Source of the DNA: Okeanomitos corallinicola TIOX110
GTDB taxonomy: Bacteria > Cyanobacteriota > Cyanobacteriia > Cyanobacteriales > Nostocaceae
NCBI RefSeq assembly: GCF_038050375.1
Contig: NZ_CP150886.1
Location: 682,001 to 746,000 of the forward strand
Direction of reading: 5' to 3'
Length of the DNA stretch: 64,000 bases
Shown here: one piece after another, positions 17,352 through 26,588 of the stretch
Layout: the number at the start of each line of letters is the position of its first letter
Numbering within the stretch: position 1 is the stretch's first letter
Made by a program: the position numbers and the translations under genes
Notes under the pieces: model-generated
The model's database searches: none
What the model saw: only the letters and a program-made list of their open reading frames with translations
What the model was told of the DNA's origin: nothing

Positions 17352-18674
17352 ATGAATTCTAAACTGATTGATAAAGTTATTCATTTAACAAAACAAATTC
17401 ACTTGAATGAGCCAGAAGATGGTCATGCACTAGTTGAAAAATTTATGACTGGGAAACGTCCTATTTTGGGATTTGGAATGGAGTGGTGGATAACTCATCG
17501 TGTCTTTGAATGTTGTGAAGATATTGCAGATATAGCCATATCTTTTGACCCTCAGCTTGAAGGAGGCGACAAAGAGTCTTTTTCAAAGATAATTAGAGAA
17601 ACATTGCGAGAAAATGCTATTAACCCAAAGCTTTTTACCGATGAAGGTCTTTTTTTTAAAACAGCTAGTACCCTTTTTGAAGCCAGAGCAATTGAAAATC
17701 CGAAAGAATTTGCGTCTCATTTATGGAATGAAATCCATAGCAATTTAGCAAATTCGCTAGTTAAATGGCTAACTATGTACCCACTGCCTTTGGTTAAAAC
17801 TGATTCATTTATTCTTGGATTCGATAATTTAACTCTTCTTAGAGCTAATGATGAACAGCAATGGAAAAAACTTTCTGAAAATTACGATGAATCACAATAC
17901 TGGATGCCTACCACTGGAACTTGGACAAATGGAATAAGTAACCATACCAATAAGGACTTCTTATTTTCACAAACTTGGTTGGTTTGCGAAGCATCAGGAA
18001 CAGCATCTGGTGCTAGAAGTCTTGCAGGGGATAATATGCGTACTTTCATTGCTATTCTTTGCTCTTATTTAGATGATAAAATGCCTAATCTCCTGACTAA
18101 GAGTGGAGCGGAGATAACTTCCTATTCAATCCAATTTCCAGATGATGCAAGTAGAGCAGGATGCGGCTCTATAAGTGCAGGAATAGGTAATCTATTTCCA
18201 CCTTTATTGGTTGACAATTGTCTTCATATATCACCAGATATATTATCTAAAATACAAAGTTGGTATGAGTTAAGGTCTAATGCTTCAGATTTGGCTGCAC
18301 AACGAGCGACTACGGCAGCCCATTTTATTCACTACGGAATTATTTCTAATGAACTAGAGCGTTTTATTCACTTCTTTATTGCCTTAGATGCTCTTTTTGG
18401 TGAACATAAAAACGTTGAGAAAAATCTGAAGGAAGGTATTAGAAAAACTTTTCCAGGTCACATAGACTGGGAGGAACGTACAGATAAACTTTTTAAACTT
18501 CGGAACGAACTTGTACATGGTGGAATCAGTAGTATCAAAAGGTGGGATGATTTAGATCATTATCGAAAGCATTTTAAGTCTCATCCTATGAAAGATATAC
18601 AAACTGCGGCTATGACCGCATTAAGATTCTACTTCAGTAACCAAATTTTTGAGCATCTTTTTGGAAAATATTAG
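17352..18674 (+). CDS. HEPN-domain protein (ApeA-like), function unknown
   Basis: 440 residues. The C-terminal third is a HEPN module: a helix with ISNELERFIHFFIALDALFG (332-350) and the RX4H motif RNELVH (R384 to H389). This layout is that of Apea-like HEPN proteins, some of which are anti-phage RNases. The N-terminal 320 residues (NPKEFASHLWNEIHS and similar) match no domain I recognise and lack membrane segments. The gene is alone between clpC and a DUF29 gene, with its own promoter region. A toxin or defence role is inferred only from the motif. Confidence 0.6.
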   Translation: MNSKLIDKVIHLTKQIHLNEPEDGHALVEKFMTGKRPILGFGMEWWITHRVFECCEDIADIAISFDPQLEGGDKESFSKIIRETLRENAINPKLFTDEGLFFKTASTLFEARAIENPKEFASHLWNEIHSNLANSLVKWLTMYPLPLVKTDSFILGFDNLTLLRANDEQQWKKLSENYDESQYWMPTTGTWTNGISNHTNKDFLFSQTWLVCEASGTASGARSLAGDNMRTFIAILCSYLDDKMPNLLTKSGAEITSYSIQFPDDASRAGCGSISAGIGNLFPPLLVDNCLHISPDILSKIQSWYELRSNASDLAAQRATTAAHFIHYGIISNELERFIHFFIALDALFGEHKNVEKNLKEGIRKTFPGHIDWEERTDKLFKLRNELVHGGISSIKRWDDLDHYRKHFKSHPMKDIQTAAMTALRFYFSNQIFEHLFGKY

Positions 18675-18678
18675 ATTC

Positions 18679-18753
18679 GTAGGTTGGGTTAAGGCACGAA
18701 ACCCAACAAATGCGTTAAATTCGTTGGGTTTTGCTCCGCTCAACCCAACCTAC
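18679..18753. repeat. Palindromic dispersed repeat (GTAGGTTGGGTT...AACCCAACCTAC)
   Basis: 75-bp element bounded by perfect 12-bp inverted ends GTAGGTTGGGTT and AACCCAACCTAC, with further pairing inside (GAAACCCAACAAA and TTCGTTGGGTTTTG). From memory this type of element is common in cyanobacterial intergenic DNA. It lies just after the HEPN gene and can form a long hairpin. A shorter relative lies at 26516-26550. No clear target duplication flanks it. Confidence 0.85.
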
Positions 18754-18828
18754 AAAAAAATGGCGAAGGTATTGTTAAATAAACTTGATTTTTGCCAGCA
18801 GATTTTCTCCATAATTCGGAGATATTAA

Positions 18829-19347
18829 TCATCTCTTCCCTAGCTTCCAATTTTCACCCCCAGGTAACTGAGTTAAATAATCATCAATCACTGCTGGTAA
18901 TTCCTTCACTGAATAACTATATATCAAGTTTAACAAACTTTGAGATTGATTGATTATCTCCAATTTATCTACCATCTCTGTTAATTGAAATGGACTGTAA
19001 ATACCATTCATTACTTCATCACTTGCTTCCCGAATAGCTTCCTCAAATTCATCTTCTAACATTGATTGCCACTCGTCTATTTTGACGTAATAAGATTTTT
19101 TATTATCTTGCAAATTTATTTTCTTAATTTCTCTAATTGAACTGCGTATTGAATTTGCCCAAGAATTAGTTAACCTTTTTTCTATCTGATTTTTAATTAA
19201 ATGAATTATTAATCTCAATAAAAAAGATTGAATATTCCTGAAAATCGCCTGTCTACCCATTCCCTCTAATTCATCTACAATAGCTAAAGCATCACTATAA
19301 CGTTGTTCTAAAATACTATTTTTGAGATCTATTAATTCCTGTGTCAT
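18829..19347 (-). CDS. DUF29 family protein
   Basis: 172 residues, starting ATG at 19347. The sequence LEQRYSDALAIVDELEGM, FLLRLIIHLIKNQIEKRLT and SPFQLTEMVDK is characteristic of the DUF29 family, abundant and multicopy in filamentous cyanobacteria and of unknown function. It is predicted all-helical and soluble. The next upstream gene on the same strand is an Rpn-like protein about 200 bp away, across heptad repeats. Confidence 0.85.
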   Translation of the reverse strand: MTQELIDLKNSILEQRYSDALAIVDELEGMGRQAIFRNIQSFLLRLIIHLIKNQIEKRLTNSWANSIRSSIREIKKINLQDNKKSYYVKIDEWQSMLEDEFEEAIREASDEVMNGIYSPFQLTEMVDKLEIINQSQSLLNLIYSYSVKELPAVIDDYLTQLPGGENWKLGKR

Positions 19348-19490
19348 TGCTTTGTTAACCTCACAGTAACAATATTTTTTAAAACTAACATAGTATTATA
19401 CAAATATCAATTTTACCTTTTTAGCTTCACCTTCTTCCAGAATTTCTTGGTATAAGTAGTCGTGCAAAATAAATTTTATATTTGGGAGAG

Positions 19491-19511
19491 GGAACAGGGA
19501 ACAGGGAACAG
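19491..19511. repeat. Heptameric short tandem repeat, GGAACAG x3
   Basis: Three perfect copies of GGAACAG, just downstream of the Rpn-like gene end. It belongs to the same STRR class as the GGTGACA arrays. Confidence 0.8.
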
Positions 19512-19548
19512 CTAAGGAATACAGACGTTTTTGTTTTCACTCAATATG

Positions 19549-20178
19549 TTAAATTAATTTTGCTTGGGTACTTATCACAGATTCTCGCATAATTTCACTC
19601 CTGAAAATCTTCTTGATGACATCTTTTTCTAACACAAGACCGGCTAAAACGGCACTAGCAGCAGCAATATTACTTTGTGTCCTTCTATCTGTAATTGCTA
19701 CTACTACTTCTCCTACTTGGTTTAATACTATTTTAGGATCTTTTGTTTGACTTAACACGGCAAAAGGTAATAAACCGGGAACTGTCATAAACTGTTCTGT
19801 TGGTTGTTCCCATAGTCTGATTATCTCAAATTCATGATGAGTATTTGTGAGCCTAAAACTATTTTCATATACTAAATCAGAACCAGTTTTTCGCAAGTAA
19901 ATTACCACTTGACGCATTTCTTTTTTAGGAAACCGACGATATACCCTGACTCGATAATCTAACATTCTAAAAGGCATATCATCATCGGTATCGGTTTGAA
20001 ATTCTGTATGTAGCACTAATTCATTTGATTGTAATAATATCAATGAATCGGCTCTAATTGGTTCGCTAGAAAGTTCTGTAGGACTCAGTTGTGTTAATTT
20101 TATGGGTGAACCTAGTAACCATCTGGCTAAGTCATCTTTGTGATTTTCGGCTATGAATTTACAAATGTTGTCATACAT
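19549..20178 (-). CDS. Rpn/DUF4351-type putative nuclease, possibly C-terminally truncated
   Basis: 209 residues. The N-terminal part resembles the PD-(D/E)xK nuclease core of Rpn-family putative transposase proteins: RADSLILLQSNELVLHTEFQ carries an acidic residue and an ExQ motif, followed by MLDYRVRVYRR. Family members I know usually continue past the helix KKIFRSEIMRESVI with an acidic or coiled tail and reach about 270 residues or more. Here the frame stops a few residues later (STQAKLI), next to GGAACAG repeats, so the C-terminus may have been lost. Activity cannot be judged. Confidence 0.65.
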   Translation of the reverse strand: MYDNICKFIAENHKDDLARWLLGSPIKLTQLSPTELSSEPIRADSLILLQSNELVLHTEFQTDTDDDMPFRMLDYRVRVYRRFPKKEMRQVVIYLRKTGSDLVYENSFRLTNTHHEFEIIRLWEQPTEQFMTVPGLLPFAVLSQTKDPKIVLNQVGEVVVAITDRRTQSNIAAASAVLAGLVLEKDVIKKIFRSEIMRESVISTQAKLI

Positions 20179-20367
20179 AATAACTGTGAAAGGTTACTTA
20201 AATTTGAGCGAATTTAGATCCCCGACTGCTTGGATAAATTATCATTATTTACCCAAGATTAATTAAGAAGTAAGGGATCTGCTACTTTTTGCTTTTTTAG
20301 TACAAATCTACTATACAAAGATCAAGTTAAGATTAAGGAGACTTTACACTTCTTAACTCTTAAAGAT

Positions 20368-21876
20368 ATGGCGCGAGATTTACGGGGATTTATTAAAATT
20401 CTGGAAGAAAGAGGACAATTAAAGCGAATTTCTGCTTTAGTGGACTCAGATATGGAAATTGCCGAAATTTCCAACCGGATGCTACAACAAGGTGGTCCCG
20501 GTTTAATCTTTGAAAATGTTAAAGGTGCGTCTTTTCCCGTTGCAGTTAATTTAATGGGGACTGTAGAAAGGATATGCTGGGCAATGAATATGGAAAAACC
20601 AGAGGAGTTGGAAACTCTGGGTAAAAAGTTAAGTATGCTTCAGCAACCCAAACCCCCAAAAAAGATTTCCCAAGCGGTGGATTTTGGTAAGGTGCTGTTT
20701 GATGTTGTCAAAGCCAAACCAGGAAGAGATTTTTTCCCCGCTTGTCAACAGGTGGTTGTGCAAGGGGATGATTTAGATTTAAACAAGTTACCTTTAATAC
20801 GTCCTTATCCGGGAGATGCCGGAAAGATAATTACGCTAGGATTGGTAATTACAAGGGATTGTGAGACAGGAACGCCGAATGTGGGTGTGTATCGTCTACA
20901 ACTGCAATCTCAAAACACCATGACCGTACATTGGTTATCGGTGCGGGGGGGTGCGAGACATTTACGGAAAGCGGCAGAACGTGGTAAGAAGTTAGAAGTG
21001 GCGATCGCCTTGGGTGTTGATCCTTTAATCATTATGGCAGCAGCCACACCCATTCCTGTAGATTTATCAGAATGGTTATTTGCCGGGCTGTATGGCGGTT
21101 CTGGGGTACAATTAGCCAAGTGTAAAACAGTAGATTTAGAAGTACCCGCCGACTCAGAATTTGTTTTAGAAGGGACAATTACCCCAGGGGAAGTTTTACC
21201 CGATGGGCCCTTTGGTGATCACATGGGATATTATGGCGGTGTGGAAGATTCGCCTTTGGTGCGGTTTCAGTGTATGACTCACCGCAAAGATCCGATTTAT
21301 CTTACCACATTTAGCGGTCGTCCCCCCAAAGAAGAGGCAATGATGGCGATCGCCTTGAATCGGATTTACACACCTATTTTACGGCAACAAGTATCAGAAA
21401 TAGTTGACTTTTTCCTACCAATGGAAGCATTAAGTTACAAAGCGGCAATTATTTCCATTGATAAAGCCTATCCTGGACAAGCAAGACGAGCAGCTTTAGC
21501 TTTCTGGAGTGCCTTACCTCAATTCACCTATACAAAATTTGTGATAGTTGTGGATAAAGATATCAATATTCGTGATCCGCGTCAAGTTGTGTGGGCAATT
21601 AGTTCTAAAGTTGACCCAAATAGAGATGTTTTCATATTACCAAATACCCCCTTTGACACCTTAGATTTTGCTAGTGAAAAATTAGGTTTAGGGGGAAGAA
21701 TGGGTATAGATGCAACCACAAAAATCCCCCCAGAGACCGAACATGAATGGGGTGAACCTTTAGAGTCAGATCCTGATGTTGCTGCAATGGTAGATAGACG
21801 TTGGCAAGAATACGGTTTAGGGGATTTAAAGTTAGGAGAAGTTGACCCTAATTTGTTTGGGTATGATATGAAATAA
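20368..21876 (+). CDS. ubiD: UbiD family decarboxylase
   Basis: 502 residues. UbiD enzymes use prenylated FMN to decarboxylate aromatic acids; in cyanobacteria the family is linked to plastoquinone-type quinone synthesis. Recognisable segments are MARDLRGFIKILEERGQL at the start, the prFMN/metal region PNVGVYRLQLQSQNTMTVHW, VLPDGPFGDHMGYYGG and EAMMAIALNRIY. Length is normal and nothing appears missing. It is monocistronic, and the flavin prenyltransferase UbiX partner is not adjacent. Heptad and 24-bp repeats follow its stop codon. Confidence 0.93.
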   Translation: MARDLRGFIKILEERGQLKRISALVDSDMEIAEISNRMLQQGGPGLIFENVKGASFPVAVNLMGTVERICWAMNMEKPEELETLGKKLSMLQQPKPPKKISQAVDFGKVLFDVVKAKPGRDFFPACQQVVVQGDDLDLNKLPLIRPYPGDAGKIITLGLVITRDCETGTPNVGVYRLQLQSQNTMTVHWLSVRGGARHLRKAAERGKKLEVAIALGVDPLIIMAAATPIPVDLSEWLFAGLYGGSGVQLAKCKTVDLEVPADSEFVLEGTITPGEVLPDGPFGDHMGYYGGVEDSPLVRFQCMTHRKDPIYLTTFSGRPPKEEAMMAIALNRIYTPILRQQVSEIVDFFLPMEALSYKAAIISIDKAYPGQARRAALAFWSALPQFTYTKFVIVVDKDINIRDPRQVVWAISSKVDPNRDVFILPNTPFDTLDFASEKLGLGGRMGIDATTKIPPETEHEWGEPLESDPDVAAMVDRRWQEYGLGDLKLGEVDPNLFGYDMK

Positions 21877-21891
21877 AAGGAGTCAGGTGAC

Positions 21892-21924
21892 AGGAGTTAG
21901 GAGTTAGGAGTTAGGAGTTAGGAG
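21892..21924. repeat. Heptameric short tandem repeat, GGAGTTA x4
   Basis: Four copies of GGAGTTA follow a single GGTGACA unit just after the ubiD stop. Confidence 0.85.
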
Positions 21925-21950
21925 AATTTCTGGATCAAGAGTTAATTTCA

Positions 21951-21998
21951 CCCCTTCACCCCCTCTCCCACTCACCCCTTCACCCCCTCTCCCACTCA
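21951..21998. repeat. Perfect 24-bp tandem duplication
   Basis: Two identical 24-bp units (CCCCTTCACCCCCTCTCCCA plus CTCA) lie between the convergent ubiD and wHTH-like genes, ending 3 bp before the latter's stop codon. Confidence 0.9.
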
Positions 21999-22000
21999 CC

Positions 22001-22984
22001 CTATCTTCTTTTGATCATCCTGGCATCCCAAGTATAGATGCCAATTTGATTAGGGACTCTGGTAAACCTACCAATGCGATGACCTCTAGATAATTCATTG
22101 AGAACTTTATTTTTTACCTCTCTGATTTCCTGATCATCAAGTTCTCCATAAATACCAGTAATGATGTCATTGACACCAAAAATTCTACCCCGATGTTGCT
22201 CTAAAAAAGAGGTAAGAGCATCAATTAAAAATTGACCCTCAAATTGTTTGAGCATTGGTAATTCTGGAGATTTTGATGTCATGATTTGCTTCTTTCTTCT
22301 GGTTTTACCAAGAGAAGATGAGCCATTTTGATGACTAGGATCTAACAGACTTAAAGCCAAAGTATAACAACCTGGTTCATTGGGAATAGCTGACCAATAA
22401 CCCCTTTCTCTACCTTGGGTAAGAGAAGATTGTACCCTACCTTTAACAATTTTAAAAGTAGTTGATTCTAAATCACCATAGAGCGATCGCACAATAAAAT
22501 CTATATGGCAAACCGTCCCTGCATATTCGTGTAAGAGAATTCTTAAAGCTTCCATTCGAGTCATAGATTTATACTCAGGAAGCATAGGAACTTCTACACC
22601 CTTGATAAAGTGATCGTAACTATCTAAAGGCTGATTTTTTAGATGAGTAGTTTCTGATTTTGTAGCTACTGAATTTAAATCATTTACTTCCCATTGATCA
22701 GAGTGAGACATTTCTGAATCTATAGAGTCTAAATCAGATCCATCATCTGATGACAGAAATAAACGTGAACTCGGTTGATCAGCTGTTTCTAATTGTGAAA
22801 TTGGTTGAGAATCATCAGGATAAGACCAGGGAGACAATAAAGCTTCCACATGATCTAATTGCGATCGCGCTTCTATAAATAGCCGTTGATACTCTTGAGT
22901 CAGACTCGTATAGTAGTCTCGTAATTCCAACAACGGCCTAATAAATACCTCTGAAGGAGGTTGTAATTGTTCTTTGGTATTCAT
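22001..22984 (-). CDS. Uncharacterised protein with duplicated ~76-residue winged-helix-like domain
   Basis: 327 residues. Residues 15-50 are a predicted coiled coil; 55-125 are acidic and Ser-rich, probably disordered. Two similar modules follow at 134-209 and 244-319: each starts with PMLPEY or PMLKQF, has a helix with LLHEYAGTVCHIDFIV or LEQHRGRIFGVNDII, then (S/G)(L/I)YG(D/E)L, a basic helix (KGRVQSSL or KNKVLNEL) and a GCYTL or GIYTW strand. The pattern suggests repeated winged-helix DNA-binding folds, but I recognise no named family. A zinc-ribbon gene lies 10 bp upstream in the same operon. Confidence 0.65.
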   Translation of the reverse strand: MNTKEQLQPPSEVFIRPLLELRDYYTSLTQEYQRLFIEARSQLDHVEALLSPWSYPDDSQPISQLETADQPSSRLFLSSDDGSDLDSIDSEMSHSDQWEVNDLNSVATKSETTHLKNQPLDSYDHFIKGVEVPMLPEYKSMTRMEALRILLHEYAGTVCHIDFIVRSLYGDLESTTFKIVKGRVQSSLTQGRERGYWSAIPNEPGCYTLALSLLDPSHQNGSSSLGKTRRKKQIMTSKSPELPMLKQFEGQFLIDALTSFLEQHRGRIFGVNDIITGIYGELDDQEIREVKNKVLNELSRGHRIGRFTRVPNQIGIYTWDARMIKRR

Positions 22985-22994
22985 GTTACTTCAA

Positions 22995-23240
22995 TCAACC
23001 TAAATTAATATCGCTTTGGTAATTCATGACACGAGGTTTGGCTTTTCTAGATGCCTGAACTGATTTTTTAGGAGGTTGAGGAGGTCGGCAACTTTCACAA
23101 TATAAAGGTCTAGGACCAAAGGTTTCTCTTTTTGTCGCCTGATTACATTCTTTACAGACAAAATTAAAAATACGAGTGTGAATCTGTCTTTTATGCGCTC
23201 TGACAGTATATTCTCTCACATCAATGATTTTGGTAGCCAT
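22995..23240 (-). CDS. Small zinc-ribbon protein
   Basis: 81 residues with C29xxC32 (VCKECN) and C48xxC51 (YCESC), a four-cysteine zinc ribbon, on a basic background ([21 protein letters not shown]). It is too small for catalysis and probably binds nucleic acid or a partner. It starts the operon, and the duplicated-domain protein starts 10 bp after its stop, so the two probably act together. Confidence 0.65.
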   Translation of the reverse strand: MATKIIDVREYTVRAHKRQIHTRIFNFVCKECNQATKRETFGPRPLYCESCRPPQPPKKSVQASRKAKPRVMNYQSDINLG

Positions 23241-23663
23241 AATTAAGAATTGTCAGTTTCTGTACTCTTAATATAGCTATTCAAGCAAACAAAACTATTT
23301 CAGTGTGTGTTTTATTGTAAGTTTTCTTCAAATCCTTAAAATAAACCCCAGCATAGGATACAAATTTTTATTGTGACTTAATTATCCAAAATCAGCAGCA
23401 CAGCCTGATTAACCCATGGTTTCTCCTCTTTCCTATGATTGATATTGAATATTTCATTTCAGTATTTCTAGTTGTTCTATGCTCTCTACTGATCATCTGG
23501 ATAACTTGATAGAAATTAGATAGAAATAGATATAAAAATCATCCTACTTATGGAATAAATGAAAACATTAAATCATTCATGGGTTGTAATTTATAATTCT
23601 GGATTAATTTTTGTGGTTGTCATAAATCCCCGACTTCTATAAAAAGTCGAGGATATAGAAGAA
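23241..23663. other. Intergenic region between zinc-ribbon gene and dnaK
   Basis: 423 bp that holds the promoter region of the zinc-ribbon operon and the 3' end of dnaK. No frame above about 25 codons looks coding, and no tRNA or known RNA motif was recognised. Its right end contains the hairpin listed separately. Confidence 0.5.
23626..23654 (-). terminator. Hairpin after dnaK (GATCCCCGACTT repeat family)
   Basis: Arms ATCCCCGACTT (23626-23636) and AAGTCGAGGAT (23644-23654) pair with one mismatch around a 7-nt loop, 10 bp beyond the dnaK stop. It belongs to a dispersed palindrome family with relatives at 36879-36895, 47144-47176 and 49527-49559, and probably serves as a terminator here. Confidence 0.6.
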
Positions 23664-25547
23664 TTAGCTTTCTACAAAATCAGCATCAATTACATCTTCA
23701 CTCTGACTGGTTTGAGGTTCTCCACTACTTCCGTTGGTACTTCCCGCTTGAGCGTAAACGGCACTGCCTACTTGCATTAGTAGCTGCTGTAACTCACCAC
23801 TTAAAGATTTAATCTGGTTAAAATCGTCCTGGTTTATAGCTGAACGTAAATTGTTCACCAGTTTTTCAACTCTGCTTTTATTAGCAGCACTAACTTTATC
23901 ACCTAACTCTCTGAGTTCTTTTTCTGCTTGATAAACTAAAGAATCAGCTAAATTCTTAGTATCAATTTGTTCCCGTCGTCTTGTATCTTCCTCTGCGTGA
24001 GCTTCAGCATCCTTCACCATTTTTTCTACATCTCGTTTATCCAAAGTAGAAGCACCAGTAATAGAAATTGACTGCTGTTTATTAGTGGCTTTATCTTTAG
24101 CATTAACCGACAAAATACCATTAGCATCAATGTCAAAAGTTACTTCAATTTGTGGTACACCTCTAGGTGCTGGAGGAATACCATCTAGACGAAAAGTACC
24201 CAGACTTTTATTATCTTGAGCTAACTCCCTTTCACCTTGTAAAACATGAATTTCTACATTACTTTGACCATCAGTAGCAGTAGAAAATATTTCTGATTTC
24301 TTCACAGGAATAGTTGTATTCCTAACAATAATTCTGGTCATCACACTACCAAGAGTTTCTACACCTAAAGATAAAGGTGTAACATCAAGTAGTAAAATAT
24401 CTTTAACTTCACCAGATAAAACACCAGCTTGAATAGCTGCACCCACCGCAACAACTTCATCAGGATTGACACCTTGACAGGGTTCTTTACCTGTCATTCT
24501 TTTCACCAATTCTTGCACAGCGGGAATGCGAGTAGAACCACCAACTAAAACAATTTCATCAAGTTGAGCATTAGTTAATTTGGCATCTTGTAGAGCTTGT
24601 TTAACTGGTTGACGACAACGATCTAAAAGATCAGCGATCATTTCTTCAAACTTAGCCCTTGTTAATGTTATATCCAAGTGTTTTGGACCTGCTTGGGTAG
24701 CAGTAATAAAGGGCAAATTAATATTAGTTTGAGTGGCACTGGAAAGTTCAATTTTGGCTTTTTCTGCTGCTTCGGTTAGTCTTTGTAATGCCTGTTTATC
24801 CTTGCGTAAATCAATACCTTCATTATTTTCAAATTCATGAGCTAACCAATCAACAATTTTTTTATCAAAGTCATCACCACCCAAATGGGTATCACCACTG
24901 GTAGATTTAACTTCAAATACACCATCCCCAACTTCTAAAATAGAAACATCAAATGTACCACCCCCAAGGTCAAATACTAAGATAGTTTCATTTTGCTTTT
25001 TATCCAAACCATAGGCTAAAGCTGCTGCGGTTGGTTCGTTGATAATGCGGAGAACTTCTAAACCAGCAATTTTCCCTGCATCTTTAGTAGCTTGGCGTTG
25101 GGAATCGTTAAAATAAGCAGGAACAGTAATTACCGCTTTTGTAACTTTTTCCCCTAAATATTTACTCGCATCATCTACTAACTTTCTTAGCACTTGAGCA
25201 GAAATTTCTTCTGGTGCAAATTGCTGATTGACTGCGGGACATTTAAGTTTTACATTACCATTACTATCGCGGATATTTCTATAGGAAACTTCTGTGGCTT
25301 CATGGGTTATTTCTGCATATTTACGACCAATAAACCGTTTGACTGAATAAAATGTATTTTCTGGATTCATTACCGCTTGACGACGGGCAATTTGACCTAC
25401 CAAACGTTCACCAGTTTTAGTGTAAGCAACCACTGAAGGCGTGATCCTTTGCCCTTCCGAATTGGCAATTACTAAAGGTTTTCCTCCTTCCATGACAGCA
25501 ACACAGGAATTAGTTGTGCCTAAATCTATTCCTACTACTTTTGCCAT
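23664..25547 (-). CDS. dnaK: Molecular chaperone DnaK (Hsp70)
   Basis: 627 residues, full length. ATPase domain: [19 protein letters not shown] near the start, the [18 protein letters not shown] phosphate loop at about 193 and [14 protein letters not shown] at about 330. The interdomain linker reads [16 protein letters not shown], followed by the beta-sandwich and lid, and the C-terminus ends [10 protein letters not shown], close to the DnaK EEVxD-type tail. Start [10 protein letters not shown] is as in DnaK2-type proteins. Cyanobacteria have several dnaK paralogues, and this is a housekeeping/heat-shock type. It lies downstream of hsp20, consistent with a shared stress response; no DnaJ or GrpE gene is near. 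Confidence 0.97.
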   Translation of the reverse strand: MAKVVGIDLGTTNSCVAVMEGGKPLVIANSEGQRITPSVVAYTKTGERLVGQIARRQAVMNPENTFYSVKRFIGRKYAEITHEATEVSYRNIRDSNGNVKLKCPAVNQQFAPEEISAQVLRKLVDDASKYLGEKVTKAVITVPAYFNDSQRQATKDAGKIAGLEVLRIINEPTAAALAYGLDKKQNETILVFDLGGGTFDVSILEVGDGVFEVKSTSGDTHLGGDDFDKKIVDWLAHEFENNEGIDLRKDKQALQRLTEAAEKAKIELSSATQTNINLPFITATQAGPKHLDITLTRAKFEEMIADLLDRCRQPVKQALQDAKLTNAQLDEIVLVGGSTRIPAVQELVKRMTGKEPCQGVNPDEVVAVGAAIQAGVLSGEVKDILLLDVTPLSLGVETLGSVMTRIIVRNTTIPVKKSEIFSTATDGQSNVEIHVLQGERELAQDNKSLGTFRLDGIPPAPRGVPQIEVTFDIDANGILSVNAKDKATNKQQSISITGASTLDKRDVEKMVKDAEAHAEEDTRRREQIDTKNLADSLVYQAEKELRELGDKVSAANKSRVEKLVNNLRSAINQDDFNQIKSLSGELQQLLMQVGSAVYAQAGSTNGSSGEPQTSQSEDVIDADFVES

Positions 25548-25601
25548 ATTTTCCCCCTGGACTTGAGTAGAAGTTTTTTCGTAATCATTCAGCTATCAGG
25601 A

Positions 25602-25622
25602 GGGTTTAGCAATGCTAAACCC
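25602..25622. repeat. Perfect 10-bp-arm palindrome (GGGTTTAGCA-A-TGCTAAACCC)
   Basis: Palindrome in the hsp20-dnaK spacer. It is flanked on the left by CATTCAGCTATCAGG and on the right by TTACATCAATTAGC. An identical 21-bp palindrome lies at 59299-59319, and a related element with the same flanks but another stem lies at 50775-50799. It could act as a weak terminator or processing hairpin between hsp20 and dnaK. Confidence 0.8.
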
Positions 25623-25698
25623 TTACATCAATTAGCAAAACTAACATTTGTAAAGACGTTATAGATAACATCTCTACAAAATTAGAAATAACTTAAAA

Positions 25699-26193
25699 CT
25701 AACCGAGATTAACTTTAAAAGCTTTTTGTTTTTCTGGTTCAGCTTTTGGCAAGTTCAATCGCAAAATACCATCTTTATATTCAGCTTGAACTTGTTCATG
25801 TTGGACGGTAGAAGGTAAAGGAATTACTCTTTGGAATTTGCCATAACGAAATTCTGAACGAGTGTAACCTTCTCTCTCCGTGGTAGTTTCTGATTTTCTT
25901 TCACCAGTGATAGAAACTGCTTCTGGAGTTACTTCTACATTCACGTCTTTGGCTTCAAGACCAGGTAGTTCTAGTTTTAATTTCAAGGCATCATCTGTTT
26001 CTTCCAGTTCAGCCGCAGGAACAAAGGTAATACCTGCTCTTTCACCACCGTCAGTTGGTAACATTCTTTCAAATAAACGACTCATCCGCCGTTGTAGGGT
26101 GTCCATTTCGTGGAATGGATCCCAACGTTCCAGTTCACGGAATGGTTCTAGACGTTCAAGATCACGGATGGGGTCCCAACGAACTAATGCCAT
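25699..26193 (-). CDS. Small heat-shock protein, Hsp20/alpha-crystallin family
   Basis: 164 residues from the ATG at 26193, which is preceded by AGGAG at good spacing; a longer frame upstream adds 22 residues without support. The N-terminus MALVRWDPIRDLERL is typical of cyanobacterial HspA. The alpha-crystallin domain covers about residues 50-150, with LELPGLEAKDVNVEV, GERKSETTTEREGYTRSEF and the GILRLNLPKAE strand. It binds unfolding proteins and hands them to DnaK/ClpB. It lies upstream of dnaK on the same strand, 150 bp apart. No CIRCE element was seen upstream. Confidence 0.94.
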   Translation of the reverse strand: MALVRWDPIRDLERLEPFRELERWDPFHEMDTLQRRMSRLFERMLPTDGGERAGITFVPAAELEETDDALKLKLELPGLEAKDVNVEVTPEAVSITGERKSETTTEREGYTRSEFRYGKFQRVIPLPSTVQHEQVQAEYKDGILRLNLPKAEPEKQKAFKVNLG

Positions 26194-26588
26194 ATTTATC
26201 TCCTCTAGAATGCTCAATTTGGCTTGGGGAGGCTCAATTTTCAGCTTCACAGATGGCAAACAATACTCGTATATTTTTTAAATCTTTCACTGCGTGAAGC
26301 TTTATCTTTTGCTTCCTAAATCAAGAATAACACCAAGATTTAAATTTAGTATGTTCGGTTTTATAGCTATAAAGATCGCAATAGCCGTACCTGGTTTTTT
26401 ATATTTTGGTACAAATTTAAAATGTGTAAAATCTATCTTTGGGTAGTTACAAATATCTCAATTTTTCTTATATTCAAAGTTGGAAAACTAATAAACTAAC
26501 TAATAAACTTATTTAGTGGTTGGGTTAATAAACAGTTCAGCCCAACCTACAAAATTTAAGGGTTTTGGATATAGTTGAGAATCAAATA
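26194..26588. other. Intergenic region upstream of hsp20
   Basis: 395 bp. It contains the hsp20 promoter region with a small inverted repeat TTCAC-TGC-GTGAA at about 26287 and a 12-bp palindrome TTATAGCTATAA at about 26360. At 26516-26550 is a short hairpin of the GGTTGGG/CCCAACC repeat family. No gene is visible. The TTCAC/GTGAA repeat could be a regulator site, but this is a guess. Confidence 0.45.
26516..26550. repeat. Short GGTTGGG/CCCAACC palindromic repeat
   Basis: Inverted sequences GTGGTTGGGTT and GCCCAACCTAC enclose an AT-rich loop. It is related to the larger element at 18679-18753 and lies about 40 bp beyond the stop codon of the thioesterase gene, where it could end that transcript. 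Confidence 0.65.

Noticed and set aside
18679-18753. 75-bp palindrome considered as a transposon end or MITE
   Set aside because: No target duplication flanks it, so it is listed as a repeat only.
26194-26588. CIRCE-type heat-shock operator upstream of hsp20
   Set aside because: The TTAGCACTC-N9-GAGTGCTAA pattern is absent; only a 5-bp-arm inverted repeat TTCAC/GTGAA was found.
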